A stretch of 64,000 nt of DNA, from positions 334,301 to 398,300 of the forward strand of contig NZ_JAJOZS010000002.1 in the NCBI RefSeq assembly GCF_021168555.1. The letters are read 5' to 3'. Below the pieces are notes generated by a model. It worked only from the letters and a program-made list of their open reading frames with translations. It did no database searches and was not told the origin of the DNA. This document shows positions 38,356-45,977 of this stretch, one piece after another (positions within the stretch are counted from its first letter, which is position 1; each line of letters starts with the position of its first letter). Position numbers and translations under genes: made by a program. The stretch is from Stenotrophomonas sp. MMGLT7. GTDB lineage: Bacteria > Pseudomonadota > Gammaproteobacteria > Xanthomonadales > Xanthomonadaceae.

Positions 38356-38859
38356 TCAGGGACGGACGGCGACGACTTCGATCTCGACGCGGTAGTTCGG
38401 GTTGCCCAGCGCGGCGATCTGGAACGCCGAGCGCGCCGGCAGGTTGGGCTGGTTGGCCTCCTTGCCGAAGAACTGGCGATAGCCTTCCATGAAGCCGGCG
38501 AAGTCCATCTTGCCGTCGGTCTCCGGGCCGCCGACCAGGAACACCTGCATCTTCACCACGTCCTTCATGCCCAGCCCGAGCGTCTCCAGCTGTTCCTTGA
38601 TCTGGTTGAGTACGTTGACGGTCTGCGCCTTGGTGTCGCCGTAGGCCTCCAGCGAGCCCTTGGGCGCGTCGGGGTTGGTCACGCCCGGCACCTTGCCGCT
38701 GACGTAGACGGTGGTCTTGCCGGCCGGCACCTCGACCGCGGCGGCGATGGGGAAATCGCTGCCGGGAATGCCGTGGCGCACGACGTCGGCGGCAGCGGCC
38801 ATGGCCGGCAGCGCCAAGGCGAGCATCGCGGCGGCGCGCAGGGGGGTCTTGGGGTTCAT
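38356..38859 (-). CDS. Exported RidA-family imine deaminase
   Basis: 167 aa with a signal peptide (MNPKTPLRAAAMLALALPAMA) before a RidA/YjgF domain. The RidA arginine is retained as Arg143 in LPARSAFQI and the C-terminal RVEIEVVAV holds the conserved acidic residue. The domain has an insertion (VTNPDAPKGSLEAYGDTKAQ). RidA proteins hydrolyse imines and enamines; outside the cytoplasm the natural source would be the imine product of the flavin amine oxidase encoded two genes upstream. It starts 38 bases after the cytochrome gene. Confidence 0.9.
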   Translation of the reverse strand: MNPKTPLRAAAMLALALPAMAAAADVVRHGIPGSDFPIAAAVEVPAGKTTVYVSGKVPGVTNPDAPKGSLEAYGDTKAQTVNVLNQIKEQLETLGLGMKDVVKMQVFLVGGPETDGKMDFAGFMEGYRQFFGKEANQPNLPARSAFQIAALGNPNYRVEIEVVAVRP

Positions 38860-38897
38860 GGTTGGCTCCTTGGAGGATGGGGGAATCGCGCGGGCCT

Positions 38898-39326
38898 TCA
38901 GCGCCTGAGCGCCTGGACGTCCTGGCTGCTGATGCGGTCAGGGTAATCGTTGCCGAAGTGGGTGCGCACGTACTGCACCACCTCGGCCACCTGCTGGTCG
39001 TTGAGCATGTGCGAGAAGCCGGGCATGCCGCCGCGGCCGTCGAGCACCATCATCGCCACGTACGGCGATGCCGCCAGCTTGGGGTTGCCGGCCAGCGCCG
39101 GATACTCGCCGGCTCCCAGCGCGCCCTCGCCGCCGGGCATGTGGCAGCCCTGGCAGATCGCCGCGTACACCGTCTCGCCGGAGACCTCGGCGAAGGCCGC
39201 CTGCGGGAACAGCGGGGTGGCGTCGGAGCTTTGCGCCTGCGCCGGCGGCAGTGCCGGCGGCAGCATCAGCCCGCCCACCGCCGCCAGCACGGCCATGCCC
39301 AGCCAGGTCGCGTGACTGCGCTTCAT
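38898..39326 (-). CDS. Exported c-type cytochrome (class I)
   Basis: 142 aa. Signal peptide (MKRSHATWLGMAVLAAVGGLMLPPALPPAQAQ), one heme motif CQGCH (58-62), and a probable axial Met at 101 or 107 (GGMPGFSHML). The start overlaps the amine oxidase stop (ATGA), a strong sign that the two work together, with the cytochrome taking electrons from the flavoprotein. It resembles small gene-linked cytochromes that serve periplasmic dehydrogenases. Confidence 0.9.
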   Translation of the reverse strand: MKRSHATWLGMAVLAAVGGLMLPPALPPAQAQSSDATPLFPQAAFAEVSGETVYAAICQGCHMPGGEGALGAGEYPALAGNPKLAASPYVAMMVLDGRGGMPGFSHMLNDQQVAEVVQYVRTHFGNDYPDRISSQDVQALRR

Positions 39327-40918
39327 GCCCTGCCTCCCGTGGCCATCACCTTGTGATGCAGGCGCCCGGCGACATCCAGCGCGGAGAGGATCGCGCCCTC
39401 CTGCCAGGCCGGGATGTAGGAGATATGCTCGCCGGCCAGCGCGATGCGGCCATCGATCTGGCACAGGGTGGAGTAGTACTGCGAGCGCAGCTCCTCGTTC
39501 CACTGGCCGAAGCAGCCATGCGTGAACGGCACCCGGTGCCAGCCCACGGCGATGCCGTTGTCGAACTCGCGCGGATACTGCGGATGCAGCTGCGCACCGT
39601 ACTCCACCGCCTTGCGCACGCGCTCGGCCGGCGACATCGAGGTGAACTCGTAGGCCTCCAGGCCCCACACGTAGCCGCCCAGCAGCACGCCCTTGCCGGG
39701 GCTGTGGTAGCCGGTGCTGGGATAGCTGATCAGGGTGATCGGCAGGTCGGTGTAGCTGATGCCGCCGTAGATCGCCTCGTCCTCTTCCCAGAAGCGGCGC
39801 TTGAACTGCAGCCCCATCTTCACCGACGCCGCGTACGGCAGCTTGCCGATGGCCTCGTTCATCGCGTCGCCGACGGTGATCGGGATGCGGCTGAGCACCG
39901 ACAGCGGGATGGTGCAGATGCACCAGTCGGCCTTGGCCACGTGCTCGCCGCCGCCGGCCTGGTAGCTGACGCTGACCCCGGCGTCGTCCTGGTCGATGCG
40001 GGTGACCTTGGCCTGGTACTCGATCACGCCTTCGAGCTGGCGCGCGAACGCCTTGCCGATCTGGTCCATGCCGCCGACCGGCTGGAACATGGTGGTCTGC
40101 ATCTCGTAGTTGTTGCCGGCCGCCAGCGCGGTCCACAGCCGCGAGCGCAGGATGTCGGAGGTGGTGAACGGCTCGGAGAACTCCGGCGCGCCGGACACGC
40201 CACCGCCGGGATACTTGGCGAAGCCGCGGCGCTCGCTGCTCTCCCTGCCCTTCACGTAGCCGAAGTCGTGGTCCAGCGCGCCCCAGTTGCGCAACGACTC
40301 GAGCAGGATCTCCTGGTCCTCCTTGCTGACCAGCTGGTCCAGCGCGCGTTGCCGGGTGCTCTTGGCAAGCAGCTCGGCGACATGGCCCTTGTAGTCGGCA
40401 TCGATGTCGCGGAAGCGCTGCGGCTTGCCGCCGAAGCCCTTCTGGCTGTGCAGCAGCGCGTTGTAGTTGACCTGCACGAACGATTCCAGCGCCACCCCGA
40501 ACTGCTTGCAGTAGGACAGCACTGCGCGGTGGTGGTGCGGGATCCGCCAAGGCCCGGGGTTGAGGTACAGGCCCTGGTCGAAGCCGCAGTGCTGGGTCGC
40601 CCCGCCCAGCTCGGTATAGCTGTCGCCGCCATGCAGCGTCCAGTTGCGCCCGCCGGGGCGGCTGTTGAACTCGAGCACCTTGACCTTGTAGCCGGCCTTG
40701 CGCATCTCGTAGGCGGCGGTCATGCCGGCCAGGCCGGCGCCCAGGATCAGTACCGAGGCGCCGCCGGGATTTCCCTCCAGCTTCGCAGGTCCCTTCCAGT
40801 CGGACTCTGCGGCCATGCCCAGGCTGCTCATGGCCTGGTACATCATCGCGCCGCCGGCGGTCAGGCCGATCCTGGCCAGCAGCTGGCGGCGCGTCATCGA
40901 ACCACGGTGGTGTTGCAT
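39323..40918 (-). CDS. Tat-exported flavin monoamine oxidase / L-amino-acid oxidase-like enzyme
   Basis: 531 aa. A Tat-type signal, TRRQLLARIGL, followed by a hydrophobic stretch. The FAD-binding Rossmann motif is GAGLAGMTAAYEMRKAGYKVKVLE (residues 60-83), followed by RPGGR; the C-terminal LAGEHISYIPAWQEGAILSA is the second FAD region of the amine oxidase family. Members oxidise amines or amino acids to imines. Coupling to a cytochrome c gene suggests it may work as a dehydrogenase rather than a peroxide-forming oxidase. Either the first Met or Met8 could be the start. Exact substrate unknown. Confidence 0.88.
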   Translation of the reverse strand: MQHHRGSMTRRQLLARIGLTAGGAMMYQAMSSLGMAAESDWKGPAKLEGNPGGASVLILGAGLAGMTAAYEMRKAGYKVKVLEFNSRPGGRNWTLHGGDSYTELGGATQHCGFDQGLYLNPGPWRIPHHHRAVLSYCKQFGVALESFVQVNYNALLHSQKGFGGKPQRFRDIDADYKGHVAELLAKSTRQRALDQLVSKEDQEILLESLRNWGALDHDFGYVKGRESSERRGFAKYPGGGVSGAPEFSEPFTTSDILRSRLWTALAAGNNYEMQTTMFQPVGGMDQIGKAFARQLEGVIEYQAKVTRIDQDDAGVSVSYQAGGGEHVAKADWCICTIPLSVLSRIPITVGDAMNEAIGKLPYAASVKMGLQFKRRFWEEDEAIYGGISYTDLPITLISYPSTGYHSPGKGVLLGGYVWGLEAYEFTSMSPAERVRKAVEYGAQLHPQYPREFDNGIAVGWHRVPFTHGCFGQWNEELRSQYYSTLCQIDGRIALAGEHISYIPAWQEGAILSALDVAGRLHHKVMATGGRA

Positions 40919-40991
40919 TCAGACCTCTATGGCTTGCGGCCGTCCCTGGCCCCGTGTTGTCACCGCCCGTTGCGGCGCGTGCCTGCAACGA

Positions 40992-43355
40992 TCAGAAATC
41001 GTAGGAAAGGCTGGCGAAGACCTGCCGCGGCGCGACCAGGTTGTAGGAGCCATAGTCCTCGTTGGGGAACACCGCGCCGATCGCATCGTCCTTGTCGAAC
41101 AGGTTGTAGACCGACAGCATCACCCGGCCGCCGCCGAGGAAGCCATCGCGGCCGCCCTTGTAGCCGACGCTGCCGTTGGCGATGAAGGTGGCGTCCACGC
41201 GGTCGGTGTTCATGGTGTCGCCGTAGCGCTTGCCGGTGTACTTGGCATCCCAGTTGGCGAAGAAGTGCTCGCCTTCCCAGCCGCCGTTGAAGCTGAGCAT
41301 GATCTTGGGCGAGTCCGGCACCTCGTTGCCCTTGGAGGGGCGCAGCACGTCCTGGATGCCGCTGCCGTCGTCGCGGTAGCCGTAGTAGTTGTCCTTGAAC
41401 TCGGACTTGTTGTAGCTCAGCGAGGCGCCCAGGCGCCAGCCCTCGGCCGGGCGCCACATCCCGGAGATCTCCGCGCCGTCGGTCTTGATGTCGCCCACGT
41501 TCTGGTAGATCTCGCTGGCGATCACCAGCGGGTCCGGATCGGTCAGGGCGATGATGCGGTTCTGGTAGTCGATGTGGTACAGCGCGACGTAGCCGCTCCA
41601 GTTGCCCTGCTCGGTACGGATGCCGACATCGATGTTCTTGGATTCCTCCGGCTTGATGTCAGGGTTGAAGTAGCCGGCGGTCAGCGCCAGGCGCGGGGCG
41701 GCGCTGAAGTTCTCCGCATAGTTGGCGAACACCTCGGTGCCCTCGGCCAGGGTGAAGCTGGCGCCGACCTGCGGCTGGAACCAGTCCTTGTCCTTCTTGG
41801 CGGTATTGCGGGTGGTGTTGCTGTTGAAGTCGTCCAGGTTGGCGATGCCGTGGTACTTGCGGTCCACGCTCAGGCCCTTGGCGCCGAACTCCAGGGTCAG
41901 GCGGTCGTCGAGCAGGCGCAGGGTGTCCTTGACGTAGAGCTGGGTGACGTCGGTGCTGAAGTGGTTGTCGTAGTAGTTGACGATGTACGGCACCGACTTG
42001 TCGAGGTCGCCGGTGTCGGTGAGGTTGTACAGCGGCCGCACCTGGTCGAAGTCGTAGGTCTCGTACCAGCCGCCGACCTCGAGCTTGTTGCTGTCGGTTT
42101 CCCACGACAGCGCCGCGGTCACGCCCTTGCGGTCGCCGGACATGATCTCCTCGCGGCGGGTCATCGAGCCGACATGGGTGACGATCCGGTTACCGTCGGC
42201 GTCGAGCACGTAGTTGCCATCGCTGTCGACCTGGTAGAGCTGCGGATCGCGGATATAGATGTCGGTGCGCCCCGGCGTGCCGGCCATCGCGTCCTCGTAA
42301 AGGCCGGTGGCGGTGCTCGGCGGCGTGCCGCCGATGCCGTAGCCGTGCTTGTTCTCGTAGTAGCCGGTGAACTTCAGGCCGACGCTGTCGGTGAACATGA
42401 AGTCGCCGCCCAGGCTCAGCAGCGAATCGCGGCGGCCGTTCTGCCACTCGGTGTAGTGCTCGGCATCGGTCTCCGGGTCGCCGGTCAGGCGCTCGTGGAT
42501 GTCCCAGGCCAGCGAGCCGTCGGAGTTGTAGCTCTGGACGTCGTAGTCCTTGCGGTTGTTCCAGATCCAGCCCAGGGTCAGGTGGCCCTTCTCGAAGTCC
42601 TGGCGGATCTTGGTCTCGAAGTGGTCGCTCTTCTGGGTGGCCGGTTCCAGGTCCCAGACGCCGCCGCGGGTGCGCGAGGCCGACACGTAGGCGACCGGGC
42701 CGCCGGCCCACCACTCCGGCGTGTCCAGGCGCACGAAGGTGCGTACCAGGTCGTCCGAACCGAAGGTCTGGCTGGCCTTGCCGCTCCAGGTGTCGCCGCC
42801 CCTGGGGCCGATGCTGGTGTAGCGGATGGCACCGCCGAGCGCATGGTAGGAGGGCTGGGTCACGTCGCCGGAACCGGCCGAGACGCTGGCATCGAGCAGG
42901 TTCTCGGACGAGATGTAGCGCGAGATCGGGCCGCCCTCGCGGGTATCGGCGGTCTCGATCGGGATGCCGTCCAGGGTCACGCCGATCTGGTTGGAGGAGA
43001 ACCCGCGTACGCGCATCGAGTCGCCGAATTCGTACAGGCCGAACGGATCGGTGGTCTGCACGTTCACGCCCGGGAGCGTGGCCAGCAGCTGCTGCGGCGC
43101 CACGCCGGGCACCTGCGCCTCGATCTCGTCGGCGGTCACCGCCGCGGTGGTGCGCGTGGAGCCGGTGCCGATGACGCTGATCGCGTCCAGCGTCCTGGCG
43201 TCGGACGTGCCGCTGCTCTGCGCGAATGCCGGGGTCGCCTGGATGCCGGCGACCACCAGCAGCGAGGCCAGCGGCACCCTGCCCGAACTGCGAACCCCCT
43301 TGAGCACGGTCGAAACCGAATCCGCCAGACGCGCTGCCTTGATGCGTTTGCCCAT
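40992..43355 (-). CDS. TonB-dependent receptor heading the amine-oxidation operon
   Basis: 787 aa. Signal segment ASLLVVAGIQATPAFAQ after a charged n-region, plug domain (EIEAQVPGVAPQQLLATLPGVNVQTTDPFGLYEFGDSMRVRGFSSNQIGVTLDGIPI) and a 22-strand-type barrel ending APRQVFASLSYDF. AGGAGG is the ribosome site. It brings a ligand across the outer membrane using TonB. The amine oxidase gene starts 73 bases after its stop, so the ligand is probably the substrate, or a source of the substrate, of the periplasmic enzymes. Ligand unknown. Confidence 0.92.
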   Translation of the reverse strand: MGKRIKAARLADSVSTVLKGVRSSGRVPLASLLVVAGIQATPAFAQSSGTSDARTLDAISVIGTGSTRTTAAVTADEIEAQVPGVAPQQLLATLPGVNVQTTDPFGLYEFGDSMRVRGFSSNQIGVTLDGIPIETADTREGGPISRYISSENLLDASVSAGSGDVTQPSYHALGGAIRYTSIGPRGGDTWSGKASQTFGSDDLVRTFVRLDTPEWWAGGPVAYVSASRTRGGVWDLEPATQKSDHFETKIRQDFEKGHLTLGWIWNNRKDYDVQSYNSDGSLAWDIHERLTGDPETDAEHYTEWQNGRRDSLLSLGGDFMFTDSVGLKFTGYYENKHGYGIGGTPPSTATGLYEDAMAGTPGRTDIYIRDPQLYQVDSDGNYVLDADGNRIVTHVGSMTRREEIMSGDRKGVTAALSWETDSNKLEVGGWYETYDFDQVRPLYNLTDTGDLDKSVPYIVNYYDNHFSTDVTQLYVKDTLRLLDDRLTLEFGAKGLSVDRKYHGIANLDDFNSNTTRNTAKKDKDWFQPQVGASFTLAEGTEVFANYAENFSAAPRLALTAGYFNPDIKPEESKNIDVGIRTEQGNWSGYVALYHIDYQNRIIALTDPDPLVIASEIYQNVGDIKTDGAEISGMWRPAEGWRLGASLSYNKSEFKDNYYGYRDDGSGIQDVLRPSKGNEVPDSPKIMLSFNGGWEGEHFFANWDAKYTGKRYGDTMNTDRVDATFIANGSVGYKGGRDGFLGGGRVMLSVYNLFDKDDAIGAVFPNEDYGSYNLVAPRQVFASLSYDF

Positions 43356-43676
43356 TGCTGTCGACCTCCTGGAAAGCTGTTCGAATCGGGATGCCGGGGT
43401 CCGGATGCCGCTGGCGGCAGGACCGCAGGCTCGATCGCCTCGGCGTTTCGAACATACCCAGACAGGCCCCGGCGCAGACCGGGCACGGCGGGTAGGTCAT
43501 CGATCGACGGGTAGGGGCGGACAGGAGCGGACGCCGCGTGGGTCGGCGAAAGCCTCGCCGCGTCGGCACGCCGGCGGGCCGCCGCATCGATGCGCGCACT
43601 ACCCGTCGCCGCGCCGCCGTAGCCAGGAAGCTGAACGACCGGGACGACGCCAGCCGCGAGCGGGCACAATCGCCGC
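43356..43676. other. Intergenic region, receptor / HAD phosphatase
   Basis: 321 bp between divergent genes. It contains the receptor leader and the motif pair described separately. The part from 43520 to 43676 shows no feature I can support. Confidence 0.6.
43451..43516 (-). promoter_or_regulatory. Tandem activator-like motif and possible -10, amine-oxidation operon
   Basis: GGCGGGTAGGT (43487-43497) and GACGGGTAGGG (43506-43516) are 19 bp apart. On the gene strand a possible -10, TATGTT (43451-43456), lies 30 bp from the nearer copy, giving a leader of about 90 nt. The layout is almost identical to that before the Oar-like receptor (31885-31951). Confidence 0.55.
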
Positions 43677-44300
43677 ATGCCCTTCATCGCCCCGCCGCTG
43701 CGCCTGGTGCTGTTCGATTTCGACGGCGTGCTCGCGCGCTACTCGCGGCACGCGCGCGTGCTGCACCTGGCCGCGGCGCTGGACCGGCGCTACGCATCGG
43801 TCGAAGCGGCGCTGTTCGGCTCGGGGCTGGAGACCCGCTACGACAGCGGCCAGGTCGACACCGCCGGCTACCTGGCCGAACTGGGCGAACGCCTGTCGGG
43901 CACCGTCGACGCCGCCACCTGGAGCGCGGCGCGGCTGGCGGCCACACGCCCCGAACCGCGTGCCCTGTCCCTGCTGCAGGCGGTTTCGCAAGGCACGGAC
44001 GTCGCCGTGCTGACCAACAACGGCGCGTTGATGGAAGCGATCGTCAACCAGCTGGCGGTGCCCGCCGCCCCGGCGCTACGGGGCCGCATCCTGTGCAGCG
44101 GCACGCTGGGCACGCGCAAGCCCGATCCGGCGGCCTACCGGCTTGCGCTGGAACGGCTGGGCGCGGATGCGGCGCAGACCCTGTTCGTCGACGACCTGTT
44201 CGTCAACGTGCGCGGCGCACGCGCCGCCGGCCTGCATGCCGACAGCGCGCGCGACAGCCGATCGCTGGCGCGCCTGCTCAAGCGCTACCGGCTGCTCTGA
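43677..44300 (+). CDS. HAD-superfamily hydrolase (subfamily IA)
   Basis: 207 aa. Motif I LVLFDFDGVLARY with the nucleophile Asp, motif II VAVLTNNGAL, the lysine of motif III in TRKPDPAAY, and motif IV TLFVDDLFVNVRGARAAG. It is a phosphatase of small phosphorylated metabolites; the substrate is not predictable. It stands alone, divergent from the amine-oxidation operon. Confidence 0.85.
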   Translation: MPFIAPPLRLVLFDFDGVLARYSRHARVLHLAAALDRRYASVEAALFGSGLETRYDSGQVDTAGYLAELGERLSGTVDAATWSAARLAATRPEPRALSLLQAVSQGTDVAVLTNNGALMEAIVNQLAVPAAPALRGRILCSGTLGTRKPDPAAYRLALERLGADAAQTLFVDDLFVNVRGARAAGLHADSARDSRSLARLLKRYRLL

Positions 44301-44680
44301 CCGGGGCATCCCGGCATGGACCGCAGCGACGTCCGCAGGAGCGACCGTAGGAGCGACCGTAGGAGCGACCGTAGGAACGACTTCAGTCGCGATGAGGCCT
44401 TACCGATAGAGCCCCATCGCGACCGAAGTCGCCCCACAGATCAGGGCACCTGTCCACGGCCTTGCAGCAAGCAGAGCATCGCAGCTTGCGCCGCCCCTGC
44501 ACGATGGCGATCGACCTTCATGCCACCGCGCGGGCCGGCACCAGGCCAGCACCAGCTGACTTCCGAGCGCGGCGCGCTGAAGCACAGCCCGGGTAAGCGC
44601 AGCGCACCCGGAGGGGCCGGCGCGCGACTTCCGTCCCGGGTCGGCCCTCGGCCCTGCCTGCGCTGCCGCCACGGCAGGCT
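44301..44680. other. Intergenic region between convergent HAD phosphatase and argD genes
   Basis: 380 bp. The left part is the expanded REP element; the part from about 44440 to 44680 has no gene or clear signal that I can support. Confidence 0.6.
44335..44437. repeat. REP-like palindrome with expanded 12-bp tandem left end (copy 4)
   Basis: Three tandem 12-bp units GTAGGAGCGACC (44335-44370; the first differs by one base) lead into a degenerate REP element (44371-44437) whose right arm has lost several pairing bases. The unit is the terminal sequence of the REP itself, so this looks like slippage or repeated insertion at the end. Confidence 0.85.
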
Positions 44681-45907
44681 TCAGGACCGCGCGAGATACC
44701 TTTCGAACGCGGCGCGCAGCCGCTTCAGGCCATCGCCCAGGTCGGCATCGGAGATGTTCAGCGCCGGCACGAAGCGCAGCACGTCGGGGCCGGCCTGCAA
44801 TGCCAGCAGTCCCTCCTCGGCGGCGGCATCGAGGATCGCGCCGGCCTGTCCGGCATGCGCCGGCGCCAGCACCGCGCCCAGCATCAGTCCGCGCCCGCGC
44901 ACCTGCGAGAACACCCCCAACTCGCGGCCGATCCGCTCCAGGCCCTCGCGCAGCGCCTGCGACTGGCGGCCGACGTTGGCGGCCAGCTCGGGCCGCTGCA
45001 GCTTGTGCAGCACCGTGCGCGCCACCGCCGCAGCCAGCGGGTTGCCGCCGAAGGTGGTGCCGTGGGCACCGAACTGCATCGCGTCGGCGACCTTGGGGCC
45101 GGCCAGCATCGCGCCGATCGGGAAGCCCCCGCCCAGCGCCTTGGCCAGGGTGACGATGTCCGGCACCACGCCGTCCTGCCAGTGCGCGAACAATGTCCCG
45201 CTGCGGCCCATGCCGCACTGGATCTCGTCCAGCACCAGCAGCGCGCCATGGTGGTCGCACAGCCGCCGCACCTGCTGCAGGAAGCCCGGAGCGGCCGGCA
45301 GCACGCCGCCCTCGCCCTGCACCGGCTCGATCATCACCGCGGCCACGTCGCCGGCGGCCATGGCGATCTCCAGCTGCGCGATTTCGTTGAAATCGACGTA
45401 GCGGAAGCCGCCGGGCAGCGGCTCGTAGCCGGCCTGGTACTTCGGCTGCGCGGTGGCGGTGACGGTGGCCAGGGTGCGGCCGTGGAAACTGCCGCGGAAG
45501 GTGACGATCACCCGCTGGTCGGGCTTGCGCCCCTGCTGCGACGCCCACTTGCGCACCAGCTTGATCGCCGCCTCGTTGGCCTCGCCGCCGGAGTTGCACA
45601 GGAACACCCGGCGGGCGAAGCGCGAGGCCTGCACCAGTTCCTCGGCCAGCCGCAGCGGCGGTTCGCTGTAGAAGACGTTGCTGGTGTGCCAGATCCTGCC
45701 GGCCTGCTCGACCAGCGCGGTGAACAGCTCCGGGTCGTTGTGGCCGAAGGCACTGACCGCGATGCCGGCCGCCAGGTCGACATACTCCTTGCCGTGGCTG
45801 TCCCATACGCGCGCGCCCTGTCCTCGCTCCAGCACCACCTGGCGCGGCCGGTAGACCGGCAGGAAGTAGTCGGACAGGGACAACAGCGGATCGGCCTGGG
45901 CAGTCAT
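44681..45907 (-). CDS. argD: Acetylornithine aminotransferase
   Basis: 408 aa class III PLP aminotransferase: FLCNSGGEANEAAIKLVRKW (PLP phosphate site), MIEPVQGEGGV, LDEIQCGMGRSGT and the PLP lysine in LAKALGGGFPIGAML. It makes N-acetylornithine in arginine biosynthesis. In xanthomonads acetylornithine is carbamoylated directly, so this enzyme feeds that route. The frame is open upstream but the start at 45907 (MTAQADPLLSLSDYFLP) fits the family. An AstC-type catabolic role cannot be excluded. It is downstream of two envelope glycosyltransferase genes. Confidence 0.9.
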   Translation of the reverse strand: MTAQADPLLSLSDYFLPVYRPRQVVLERGQGARVWDSHGKEYVDLAAGIAVSAFGHNDPELFTALVEQAGRIWHTSNVFYSEPPLRLAEELVQASRFARRVFLCNSGGEANEAAIKLVRKWASQQGRKPDQRVIVTFRGSFHGRTLATVTATAQPKYQAGYEPLPGGFRYVDFNEIAQLEIAMAAGDVAAVMIEPVQGEGGVLPAAPGFLQQVRRLCDHHGALLVLDEIQCGMGRSGTLFAHWQDGVVPDIVTLAKALGGGFPIGAMLAGPKVADAMQFGAHGTTFGGNPLAAAVARTVLHKLQRPELAANVGRQSQALREGLERIGRELGVFSQVRGRGLMLGAVLAPAHAGQAGAILDAAAEEGLLALQAGPDVLRFVPALNISDADLGDGLKRLRAAFERYLARS

Positions 45908-45977
45908 CGCGGTGCGGGGCAGTGGAAGAAGCCCGGCATTCTCGCGCATCGCGGCGGCCGGCGCATCGGCCACGGCG

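Noticed and set aside
44316-45401. 361-aa open frame on plus beginning with repeated RRSDRRSDRR
   Set aside because: It reads through the tandem REP ends and then the antisense of argD.
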